In this document: positions 1 to 5,938 of the stretch, piece after piece
Layout: each line of letters opens with the position of its first letter
How positions within the stretch are numbered: the stretch's first letter is position 1
Assembly (NCBI GenBank): GCA_946481195.1
Contig: CAMLNG010000037.1
Coordinates: forward strand, 1-14,278
Length of the DNA stretch: 14,278 bases
Source of the DNA: an uncultured Chromatiaceae bacterium
GTDB taxonomy: Bacteria > Pseudomonadota > Gammaproteobacteria > Enterobacterales > Alteromonadaceae
Direction: 5' to 3'
Translations under genes and position numbers: made by a program
Notes under the pieces: generated by a model
What the model saw: only the letters and a program-made list of their open reading frames with translations
The model's database searches: none
What the model was told of the DNA's origin: nothing

Positions 1-708
1 TTTGGCGTTGGGGAAATCACTGATGCGGTGCTGTGCCAGTGCCTGACAGTGGCTGGCAAGCGGGCACTGTTCACAAAGAGGCTGACGGGGTTTGCAAACG
101 GTAGCGCCTAAGTCCAATAAACCCTGAGCAAAAGCACGACAATCGGCATGCGGCTCCTGATATTGCGGGGTCAGCTGTTCGGCTTTGGCCCACAGTTGTT
201 TTTCCAGTGCTGGTGTATTCGGCACGCCTTCCAAGGCAAACAACCGGCAGTAAAGCCGCCGCACATTGCCATCAACAATAGGCCCATGCTGCTGATAGGC
301 AAAAGACATAATGGCGCCGGCGGTATAACGGCCAACGCCTGGTACTTGCAGTAATGCTTCCAGCGTGGCCGGGAACTCACCTAATTCAGTGATAAAACGC
401 GCGGCTTTTTGCAAATTACGCGCCCGGGCATAATAACCAAGCCCTTGCCACAGCCGCATCACTTCATCTTCCGGCGCTGCAGCTAACGCCTGCACTGTCG
501 GAAACGTTTGCATCCAACGCTGAAAATACGGGATCACAGTTGCGACCTGCGTCTGTTGCAGCATCAGTTCCGACACCAGCACTTTATAAGGCGTCACATC
601 CTGCTGCCACGGCAATTGATGGCGGCCGTGGCTGTGTTGCCAGTTGATCACTTGCTTGGTGATCTCGTGCTGATTGCGAGGGGCTGACTGGTTATGGCTA
701 CTGCTCAC
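1..708 (-). CDS. mutY: A/G-specific adenine glycosylase MutY, N-terminal part (3' end outside window)
   Basis: Base-excision repair enzyme that removes adenine mispaired with 8-oxoguanine or guanine. The 236 visible codons hold the catalytic domain. LPWQ is at residues 32-35, SELMLQQTQV at 46-55 with the catalytic Glu47, GLGYYARARNL at 89-99, the helix-hairpin-helix PGVGRYTAGAI at 123-133, and DGN at 146-148 with the catalytic Asp146. The 4Fe-4S loop cysteines C205, C212, C215 and C221 have the C-X6-C-X2-C-X5-C spacing typical of MutY. The C-terminal 8-oxoG-recognition domain lies off the left edge. The start is GTG at 708: an in-frame TGA lies four codons upstream (718-720) and no ATG comes early enough. 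The ribosome site is weak (GAG in TGAGATTTAGCA). The gene is divergent from trmB, as in E. coli. Confidence 0.93.
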   Translation of the reverse strand, partial: MSSSHNQSAPRNQHEITKQVINWQHSHGRHQLPWQQDVTPYKVLVSELMLQQTQVATVIPYFQRWMQTFPTVQALAAAPEDEVMRLWQGLGYYARARNLQKAARFITELGEFPATLEALLQVPGVGRYTAGAIMSFAYQQHGPIVDGNVRRLYCRLFALEGVPNTPALEKQLWAKAEQLTPQYQEPHADCRAFAQGLLDLGATVCKPRQPLCEQCPLASHCQALAQHRISDFPNAK

Positions 709-739
709 TGCTAAATCTCACTGAATATCTGCTGCGCGC

Positions 740-768
740 AGTCTAAACGGCCCGGCTTCAACTGCCAA
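740..768 (-). promoter_or_regulatory. Predicted sigma70 promoter for mutY
   Basis: On the minus strand, TTGGCA (plus 763-768) and TAGACT (plus 740-745) are separated by exactly 17 bp, matching TTGACA at 5/6 and TATAAT at 4/6. This would give a 5' leader of about 25 nt before the GTG at 708. Seen by eye only. Confidence 0.5.
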
Positions 769-806
769 CAGTGTGGCCCGTCATACCCATCGACAGCAGA
801 TGCTGG

Positions 807-835
807 TTGAGCAAAGGGCGCACAAACGGCATAAT
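807..835 (+). promoter_or_regulatory. Predicted sigma70 promoter for trmB-rsmC
   Basis: TTGAGC (807-812) and CATAAT (830-835) are separated by 17 bp. A shifted -10, TAATAT at 832-837, is also possible with 19 bp. Transcription would begin near 842, about 22 nt before the trmB ATG. This argues against a longer protein starting upstream at 771. Confidence 0.55.
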
Positions 836-863
836 ATGCGGCCTTTTTTATGCGGAGTTCCCG

Positions 864-1622
864 ATGAGTCAGCAAGCCAATCCCGACCAGTCAGTTTTAG
901 CGCAACCGGATCTGCCGGATGCAGCAACAGCGGCTGATGAGCCGAAATATCTGCGTCGGATCCGCAGTTTTGTTCTGCGTGAAGGCCGCCTGACCAAAGG
1001 TCAGCAACGTAGTCTGGAATTATTCTGGCCAACACTCGGCCTCGAATACCAAAACGAACTATATGATTTAGAACAGGTTTTTGGCCGCAAAGCCCCAGTG
1101 GTGCTGGAGATCGGTTTTGGTATGGGTAAATCGCTGGTGGCAATGGCCAAAGCTGCACCAGAGCAGGATTTTATCGGTATCGAAGTGCATAAACCCGGTG
1201 TCGGCGCTTGCCTTGGTGAAGCGGAAACTGCCGGTGTGACTAACCTGCGGTTATTCGAACATGACGCGGTTGAAGTGCTGCGCGACTGTATTGCTGACGC
1301 ATCTTTGGACACAATTCAGTTATTTTTCCCGGACCCTTGGCATAAAAAACGCCACCATAAACGCCGCATAGTACAGATGGAATTTGTGCAGATGTTACGC
1401 CAGAAGCTCAAAATCGGTGGTGTGTTCCATATGGCAACCGATTGGGAAAACTACGCCGAACATATGCTGGAAGTGATGAGCGCTGCTGAAGGCTACCGCA
1501 ACCTCGCAACAGACCAAAAGTATGTGCCAAGACCGGAACACCGGCCTTTAACCAAATTCGAAAATCGCGGCGTTAATCTTGGCCACGGCGTTTGGGATTT
1601 GATGTTTGAGCGTCAAGCCTGA
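864..1622 (+). CDS. trmB: tRNA (guanine-46-N7)-methyltransferase TrmB
   Basis: Methylates N7 of G46 in the variable loop of tRNA using S-adenosylmethionine; cytoplasmic. The protein is 252 residues, close to the E. coli enzyme. Visible family motifs are the SAM-binding EIGFGMG (82-88), the acidic strand end IGIEVH (104-109), HDAVE at 133-137, [15 protein letters not shown] at 154-168 with Asp157, and TKFENRG at 230-236, which matches the conserved substrate/SAM-contacting TxxE segment. The first 25 or so residues are low-complexity, as is common in this family. The start at 864 is supported by GGAG at 854-857, six bases upstream, and by the promoter at 807-835. The frame stays open up to 771, but that start lies upstream of the promoter. 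The TGA stop shares its last base with the rsmC ATG, so translation of the two is probably coupled. Confidence 0.96.
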   Translation: MSQQANPDQSVLAQPDLPDAATAADEPKYLRRIRSFVLREGRLTKGQQRSLELFWPTLGLEYQNELYDLEQVFGRKAPVVLEIGFGMGKSLVAMAKAAPEQDFIGIEVHKPGVGACLGEAETAGVTNLRLFEHDAVEVLRDCIADASLDTIQLFFPDPWHKKRHHKRRIVQMEFVQMLRQKLKIGGVFHMATDWENYAEHMLEVMSAAEGYRNLATDQKYVPRPEHRPLTKFENRGVNLGHGVWDLMFERQA

Positions 1623-2647
1623 TGTTATTCCCGCAAAGCCAGTTGCTGCTGCGCAACCTCAACGATTTACAAGGCAAAGTACTGCTGGTCGAGCCGATGG
1701 CCGATGATTTGGCGCAGGAGCTGAGCAGTGCCGGCGTCGATTACAGTGTCTATTGCACTGATGCTGCAGTCGCCAAAGCTTTTAGCCGTGCTAACGCCTG
1801 TTATTTTGCAGCCCGGCTTGAAGCTACGGATAAATTCGACACTGTGGTGCTGTTTTACCCCAAAAGCAAAGAACAGCTGGCCTTTACGCTGGCCGAACTC
1901 AGCGCAGTGCTTCACGCCGACAGTCAGATTTATCTGGTCGGCGATAACAAAGGTGGCATCAAAAGCCTGGTCGCACATGCGGCGAAATTTGGCTTACATG
2001 CGCATAAACTGGATAACGCCAAGCATTGTTTGTGGTTTGCCTTAACTGGTCTTTTTGCAAAGCCACTGCCAAAACAGGATTTTGGCCGGTTTAAGTTAAG
2101 CTCCAAAGTCGCAGGTGTCAGCAAAGACCTGGAATTCTGCTCGCTGCCTGGTGTGTTTAACCACGGTAAGCTCGATGCAGGCACAGCCTTGTTTCTGCAA
2201 CAGCTTGGCCATGTGCAAAGCGGTAAAGTACTGGATTTCGCCTGCGGCGCCGGCATCATTGGCGCACTGCTGAAATTGCAGCATCCTGCCATTGAACTCT
2301 ATGCGACCGACATCTGTGCGCTGGCAACAGCCTCAGCGACTGCAACTTTGGCGCTGAACAAGTTACAGGCTCAGGTGCGTTGTCAGGATGGTTTGAGTAC
2401 TGACCTGCCGAAGTTTCAGCACATTGTCAGTAACCCGCCGTTTCACACTGGCCTCAAAACTGATCTGTCCGTGGCTGAGCGTTTTATCAGCCAGTGCAAA
2501 CAACATCTGCAAACCGGCGGCACTCTGACTTTAGTTGCTAATGCGCATTTACCTTATGCGCAGTGGCTGCAGGCGGCTTTTGGTAACGTGAAAGAGCTGG
2601 CTCGTCAGCAGGGTTTTGTCGTGTACTTCAGTAAATTCAGCGGCTGA
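1622..2647 (+). CDS. rsmC: 16S rRNA (guanine-1207-N2)-methyltransferase RsmC
   Basis: Methylates N2 of G1207 in 16S rRNA of the 30S subunit, using S-adenosylmethionine. At 341 residues it is nearly the same length as E. coli RsmC (343). The layout is the family's duplicated Rossmann fold. The N-terminal half (about 1-165) is degenerate and lacks the SAM motif. LPGVFNHGKLDAGTALFL (175-192) leads into the catalytic half, where DFACGAGIIGALL (205-217) is SAM motif I, Asp230 ends the second strand, and NPPFH (271-275) is the catalytic motif IV. ANAHLPY at 306-312 is also typical. The ATG overlaps the trmB stop by one base (TGATG at 1620-1624), so no separate promoter is expected. In E. coli rsmC is not next to trmB. 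Confidence 0.95.
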   Translation: MLFPQSQLLLRNLNDLQGKVLLVEPMADDLAQELSSAGVDYSVYCTDAAVAKAFSRANACYFAARLEATDKFDTVVLFYPKSKEQLAFTLAELSAVLHADSQIYLVGDNKGGIKSLVAHAAKFGLHAHKLDNAKHCLWFALTGLFAKPLPKQDFGRFKLSSKVAGVSKDLEFCSLPGVFNHGKLDAGTALFLQQLGHVQSGKVLDFACGAGIIGALLKLQHPAIELYATDICALATASATATLALNKLQAQVRCQDGLSTDLPKFQHIVSNPPFHTGLKTDLSVAERFISQCKQHLQTGGTLTLVANAHLPYAQWLQAAFGNVKELARQQGFVVYFSKFSG

Positions 2648-2661
2648 TTAACTGCGAAAAC

Positions 2662-2688
2662 AAAAAAGCGCCATTGGCGCCTTTTTTT
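2662..2688 (+). terminator. Bidirectional intrinsic terminator between rsmC and the DUF3293 gene
   Basis: GCGCC (2668-2672) pairs with GGCGC (2676-2680) around a three-base loop, flanked by six A on the left (2662-2667) and seven T on the right (2682-2688). Read on the minus strand, the stem is followed directly by six U. It can therefore end the rsmC transcript and the convergent minus-strand gene. Confidence 0.85.
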
Positions 2689-2701
2689 ACACTGCTGCTT
2701 T

Positions 2702-3100
2702 TCAGTCCGCCAGATAAATCTGCCGGCTGCGATAGCTGCCAAGATACTCTTCACGATTATGATAAAGCGCCGGCACCAGATACAGCTCACCGCCTTCAAC
2801 CCAATAAATGGCGTTCTGACCAAACTTACGCGCTAAATCAACTGCGGTCGCTTTGTCACACAATACGGCCCAGCTTTGTTCCTGAAAAGATAAATCCGGT
2901 GAAGCGCCAATCACACGGCGATGTGGCAGATGGGCGGCATTCAGGCGGGTTTCGAACTGACAATCTAAAGTCAGGTTTAACTGATGGTGCTTCACATCAC
3001 CAAAGGGATTTTGTGCACTGATAATGGCGAAATTAATTTGGTCACCCAGTGGCTGATGACACAAAAACACGCTGGTTTTATAGCTTTCCCACAGATCCAT
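2702..3100 (-). CDS. DUF3293 domain-containing protein, function unknown
   Basis: A 132-residue cytoplasmic protein without signal peptide or membrane segment. It resembles the DUF3293 family: an N-terminal W-x-x-Y segment (LWESYKTSVF), an AIISAQNPFG-like segment near residue 30, a middle segment HRRVIGASPD, a conserved E/SW segment, and a C-terminal FGQNAIYWVEGGELYLVP stretch. No catalytic role is known to me for this family. The start is ATG at 3100, because AGGAG (plus 3107-3111) lies six bases upstream; the TTG codon just before it (3101-3103) is too close to that site. The gene has its own promoter (3136-3164), is divergent from the histidine kinase and convergent with rsmC. Family assignment is from memory of the pattern, not a search. 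Confidence 0.8.
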   Translation of the reverse strand: MDLWESYKTSVFLCHQPLGDQINFAIISAQNPFGDVKHHQLNLTLDCQFETRLNAAHLPHRRVIGASPDLSFQEQSWAVLCDKATAVDLARKFGQNAIYWVEGGELYLVPALYHNREEYLGSYRSRQIYLAD

Positions 3101-3135
3101 CAATGGCTCCTGTCAGCAAATGCATGTCGCGAAAC

Positions 3136-3164
3136 ACTATAACTGAGCCAAAGTTTTTTGTCAG
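3136..3164 (-). promoter_or_regulatory. Predicted sigma70 promoter for the DUF3293 gene
   Basis: On the minus strand, CTGACA (plus 3159-3164) and TATAGT (plus 3136-3141) are separated by 17 bp, each 5/6 to consensus. The leader to the ATG at 3100 would be about 28 nt. This is one of the best promoter matches in the window. Confidence 0.65.
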
Positions 3165-3283
3165 GCCGTTTGCTTAATTAACTGAATGTGCATAACATCA
3201 GACAACGCTTGTCAGGAAGTGAAAGTCTCCGCCAAATCAATCAGATGTTGGAGCCGGACCTGATAGAAATGTTGTAAGGGGCT
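3165..3283 (+). promoter_or_regulatory. Upstream region of the histidine kinase
   Basis: Only a weak plus-strand promoter is visible: TTGCTT (3170-3175) and TAACAT (3193-3198), 17 bp apart, 3/6 and 4/6 to consensus. The region holds the octamer TTAATTAA (3174-3181), which is also the core of the classic ArcA box and recurs upstream of arcA. TTGTCAGG occurs twice as a direct repeat (3158-3165 and 3209-3216). A purine-rich AAGGGG at 3276-3281 is the likely ribosome site. Confidence 0.35.
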
Positions 3284-4942
3284 GTGAACGGATACATGAA
3301 TTCCTTATTACGCACGACATCAATCAAAGCCGCGTTAAGCTGGGTAGTAATGCTGATCTGCAGCGTTACCTTACTGGCATCACTGACTATTTCGACGCTG
3401 CAGGACATTAGTTTCCAGAAGAAAAAACTGATTGACCAGTTACATGCCTACGCCAATATCATCGCTTTTAACTCTGTCGCCGGCATCTTATATGATGACC
3501 CGGAAATCGAAGAGAACCGGTTAAAGTCCTTCGCAGTTGTTGATATTTTGCACAACATTCACATCTACAAATTAACAGCTGAAACCGGCGAGCTTAGTTT
3601 TTTTTCCAGTTATAACAGACGTGACGTCGGCCCACACCCCACTCAATTTACTAAAGTCAGCCAGTTGCAAGAGCCAAAGTTTGATGGCGATATAGTAGAG
3701 ATCAGCAAGGTCGTTGAATTCGAAGGAAAAAAATTAGGTTACATCTATATACGCGCCAGCATGGAAGAGCTTAGCAAGTATGTACAAAGCCGCATCCTGT
3801 TTGATTTGCTGATCGCCGTCATTGCTTTGTTATGCGCGTATTTTATCAGCCGTCTGCTGCAGCGCCGTTTTACCGCGCCGATTGAAACATTGCTTACAAC
3901 TGTGCAAAAAGTCACCAAAGAAAAGAACTATTCGGTGCGGATGCCATTAACCGACATTGAAGAGCTGCAAATGCTCGGCCGCGCCGTCAATAACATGCTT
4001 GAACGCATTGAGCAGCAAATTAATAAGCTGCAGCAGGCAGAACAGGAAATCAGACAATTAAACCAAGGGCTTGAAGCCAAAATAAACGAGCGCACTGTGG
4101 CGCTGAAAAGCTCAAACCAGGACTTGTTGAATACGCTGGAAACTCTGCATCAATACCAGAACCAGATTGTCGAGACGGAAAAAATGGCAAGTTTAGGCCA
4201 GATGGTCGCCGGCGTTGCGCACGAAGTTAATACACCTATTGGTTTAGGTGTGACGGCTTCGACGTTGATGCAGGATAAACTCACTGACATCCAAAAAGCT
4301 TTTGACGAGAAAAAACTGACATCAAGCCAGCTGGCGAAATTCTTAAGTGAAAGCAAAGAAAATCTCGGCATTATCTACCGGAATCTGGAACGCGCAGCCA
4401 GTCTTATTCGCAGTTTTAAACAGGTTGCGGTTGATCAATCCAATGAAAACCGTCGTCAATTCAATATGCTGCAATTGATGAATGAAGTACTGTTATCGCT
4501 GCGGCCAAATTTAAAGAAAACTCAGCATCAGGTTTTAATTGATTGCGACCCTCACCTCGAAATTGACAGTAAACCAGGCCCAATCAATCAGATCCTGATT
4601 AACCTCATTATGAACAGCCTGATCCACGCCTTTGAACATACCGACCATGGCACTATCAGCATCAGCGTCAAAGTTGAACAAAACCGTTGTCAAATTCACT
4701 ACAAAGATAATGGCTCAGGCGTGCCGGAAAATATCAAAAAACGTATTTTTGATCCCTTCGTCACAACCAAACGTGGCGAAGGCGGCAGTGGCCTGGGTAT
4801 GCATCTGGTTTATAACCTGGTGACTCAGGCACTTAATGGCAAAATCAGTCTGGAAAGCGCTTTAGGCGAAGGGGTCGATATCCTGTTTGATTTCCCGGTC
4901 ATTGTCAAAGCCAGCGCTGCCTCTACAATCACAAATAGCTAA
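3284..4942 (+). CDS. Membrane sensor histidine kinase with CHASE8-like sensor and HAMP domain, adjacent to arcA
   Basis: An inner-membrane orthodox (non-hybrid) kinase of 552 residues. Domains: membrane segment 1 at about 17-38; a periplasmic region at about 40-170 resembling CHASE8 (AFNSVAGILYDDPE, then a predicted strand ending SFFSSY); membrane segment 2 at about 171-190; HAMP at about 191-245; a coiled coil at about 245-300; the phosphoacceptor motif VAHEVNTPIG with His313; and a HATPase domain with N box Asn444 (LIMNSLIHAF), DNGSGVP at 475-481, FDPFVTT at 489-495 and GGSGLGMHL at 500-508. There is no receiver or HPt domain. The GTG start at 3284 has AAGGGG close upstream; an ATG at 3296 is possible and would remove four residues. 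The next gene on the same strand is arcA, 187 bp on, with no terminator between. Signal and partner are unknown. Signalling to ArcA is my inference from position. Confidence 0.9.
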   Translation: MNGYMNSLLRTTSIKAALSWVVMLICSVTLLASLTISTLQDISFQKKKLIDQLHAYANIIAFNSVAGILYDDPEIEENRLKSFAVVDILHNIHIYKLTAETGELSFFSSYNRRDVGPHPTQFTKVSQLQEPKFDGDIVEISKVVEFEGKKLGYIYIRASMEELSKYVQSRILFDLLIAVIALLCAYFISRLLQRRFTAPIETLLTTVQKVTKEKNYSVRMPLTDIEELQMLGRAVNNMLERIEQQINKLQQAEQEIRQLNQGLEAKINERTVALKSSNQDLLNTLETLHQYQNQIVETEKMASLGQMVAGVAHEVNTPIGLGVTASTLMQDKLTDIQKAFDEKKLTSSQLAKFLSESKENLGIIYRNLERAASLIRSFKQVAVDQSNENRRQFNMLQLMNEVLLSLRPNLKKTQHQVLIDCDPHLEIDSKPGPINQILINLIMNSLIHAFEHTDHGTISISVKVEQNRCQIHYKDNGSGVPENIKKRIFDPFVTTKRGEGGSGLGMHLVYNLVTQALNGKISLESALGEGVDILFDFPVIVKASAASTITNS

Positions 4943-4946
4943 CCAA

Positions 4947-4960
4947 TTGATTTTAATTAA
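4947..4960 (+). promoter_or_regulatory. FNR-like box upstream of arcA
   Basis: TTGAT-TTTA-ATTAA matches the FNR consensus TTGAT-N4-ATCAA at 9 of 10 positions and begins four bases after the kinase stop codon. Its centre is about 98 bp upstream of the predicted arcA transcription start. FNR activates arcA anaerobically in E. coli. Whether FNR binds here is inference, as AT-rich DNA gives chance matches. Confidence 0.35.
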
Positions 4961-5000
4961 AATACTCAGATACTCAGCTGCGTAATTAAGAGAAATCTAA

Positions 5001-5027
5001 TTGTTAACAAAATCACTTGTTAACAAA
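5001..5027. repeat. Two identical palindromes TTGTTAACAA at the arcA promoter
   Basis: TTGTTAACAAA occurs at 5001-5011 and again at 5017-5027, 16 bp start to start. The first ten bases of each copy form a perfect palindrome. The right copy overlaps the predicted -35 hexamer of arcA. A third GTTAAC core lies at 5109-5114, just before the arcA ribosome site. The arrangement looks like an operator pair. The binding protein is unknown, and the 16-bp period does not fit the roughly 11-bp repeat of ArcA sites. Confidence 0.6.
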
Positions 5028-5045
5028 TGGACCCAAAGCTATAAT
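5017..5045 (+). promoter_or_regulatory. Predicted sigma70 promoter for arcA
   Basis: TTGTTA (5017-5022) and a perfect TATAAT (5040-5045) are separated by 17 bp. Transcription would start near 5052, giving a leader of about 78 nt. This lets arcA be expressed independently of the upstream kinase. Confidence 0.7.
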
Positions 5046-5129
5046 TGCAAAAAAAATGGCAACTGGTTGTCATTTGACCAATTTCGAAACGCGCGAAAAT
5101 CCAACATAGTTAACATAAGGTTTATCTCC

Positions 5130-5837
5130 ATGCAGACGCCGGTGATTTTGATCGTTGAAGACGAGGAAGTAACCCGTTTAAATCTGGTCCAGTTGTTCGA
5201 AGGCGAAGGCTACGATGTACTTGAAGCCGTAAATGGTGAAGAGATGCATCAGCAACTGACCGACAATACCGTCAATCTGATCGTTATGGACATTAATCTG
5301 CCAGGGAAAAATGGCTTAATTCTGGCTCGCGAATTGCGCCAGAAAGAAAACATCGGTTTAATTTTCTTAACCGGCCGCGACAGCGAAGTTGATCGCATCC
5401 TGGGTCTGGAAATTGGCGCCGACGACTACCTGACCAAACCATTTAACCCACGTGAGCTGACTATTCGCGCCCGCAATCTGTTAAACCGGACAGTGGCCCA
5501 GCCAGTCGTGGAAGAACATAAGAGCGTCGTGAAGTTTAACGGTTGGACGCTGGATGAAAACAGCCGCAACCTGACGTCGCCAAAAGGCGTGTCACGTCGT
5601 CTGCCTAAAGGCGAATACCGCGCACTGCGTCTGATGCTGGATACACCGGGAAAAATCTTCACCCGCGAACAGTTAATCCGTCATATGACTGGTCGTGATT
5701 TACGTCCAAACGACCGCACTGTTGACGTAACTATCCGCCGTATCCGTAAACACTTTGAATCGGACATCGACAGTCCTGAGCTGATCAGCACTATCCATGG
5801 CGAAGGCTATCGTTTCGTCGGCAAACTGGAAAAATAA
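5130..5837 (+). CDS. arcA: Aerobic respiration control response regulator ArcA
   Basis: DNA-binding response regulator that, when phosphorylated by ArcB, represses aerobic metabolism genes and adjusts respiration under low oxygen. The 235 residues (E. coli: 238) begin [16 protein letters not shown], very close to E. coli ArcA. The receiver has the acidic pair in IVEDEE, the phosphoacceptor Asp in [11 protein letters not shown] (residue 54), FLTGRD, and the lysine in [10 protein letters not shown]. The winged-helix OmpR-type output domain ends in [13 protein letters not shown] and [14 protein letters not shown]. The start at 5130 is chosen because the protein then matches ArcA from residue 1 and AAGG lies at 5117-5120. 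The frame is open back to 5001, but that extension covers the promoter. The gene is convergent with arcB and 187 bp after a histidine kinase on the same strand. Confidence 0.97.
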   Translation: MQTPVILIVEDEEVTRLNLVQLFEGEGYDVLEAVNGEEMHQQLTDNTVNLIVMDINLPGKNGLILARELRQKENIGLIFLTGRDSEVDRILGLEIGADDYLTKPFNPRELTIRARNLLNRTVAQPVVEEHKSVVKFNGWTLDENSRNLTSPKGVSRRLPKGEYRALRLMLDTPGKIFTREQLIRHMTGRDLRPNDRTVDVTIRRIRKHFESDIDSPELISTIHGEGYRFVGKLEK

Positions 5838-5870
5838 TCCGCTGGTTTGCTGATCAATGAACCGATAACA

Positions 5871-5900
5871 AACGGCGACTCAGGTCGCCGTTTTTATTTT
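5871..5900 (+). terminator. Intrinsic terminator of arcA, possibly shared with arcB
   Basis: AACGGCGAC (5871-5879) pairs perfectly with GTCGCCGTT (5884-5892) around the loop TCAG, followed by a T-rich run to 5900. On the minus strand the same stem is followed only by a weak TTTGTTAT tract, so it may also end arcB transcription, less efficiently. Confidence 0.88.
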
Positions 5901-5910
5901 GTATTCAAGT

Positions 5911-5933
5911 GATTGGCCAGCGCCTGACCAATC
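5911..5933 (-). other. Hairpin just after the arcB stop codon
   Basis: GATTGGCCAG (5911-5920) and CTGACCAATC (5924-5933) form a ten-base inverted repeat around CGC with one C/A mismatch on the plus strand. In minus-strand RNA that position becomes a G-U pair, so the whole stem pairs. It starts six bases after the arcB stop and has no U tract, so it is not a classical terminator alone. It may mark or protect the arcB mRNA 3' end. Confidence 0.5.
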
Positions 5934-5938
5934 CCCTA

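Noticed and set aside
771..863. Longer TrmB starting at 771
   Set aside because: The added 31 residues would be encoded across the predicted promoter, lack a ribosome site and do not resemble TrmB. The ATG at 864 has a good GGAG.
4962..4977. Tandem ATACTCAG repeated twice
   Set aside because: Only two copies of an 8-mer, with no palindromic form or promoter relation; probably a small duplication.
5001..5027. Reading the twin TTGTTAACAA elements as standard ArcA boxes
   Set aside because: ArcA sites are direct repeats about 10-11 bp apart. These are 16 bp apart and symmetric, so I kept them as an unassigned operator-like pair.
5001..5129. Longer ArcA starting at TTG 5001
   Set aside because: The extension covers the -35, the -10 and both palindromes, and the protein already matches E. 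coli ArcA from the ATG at 5130.
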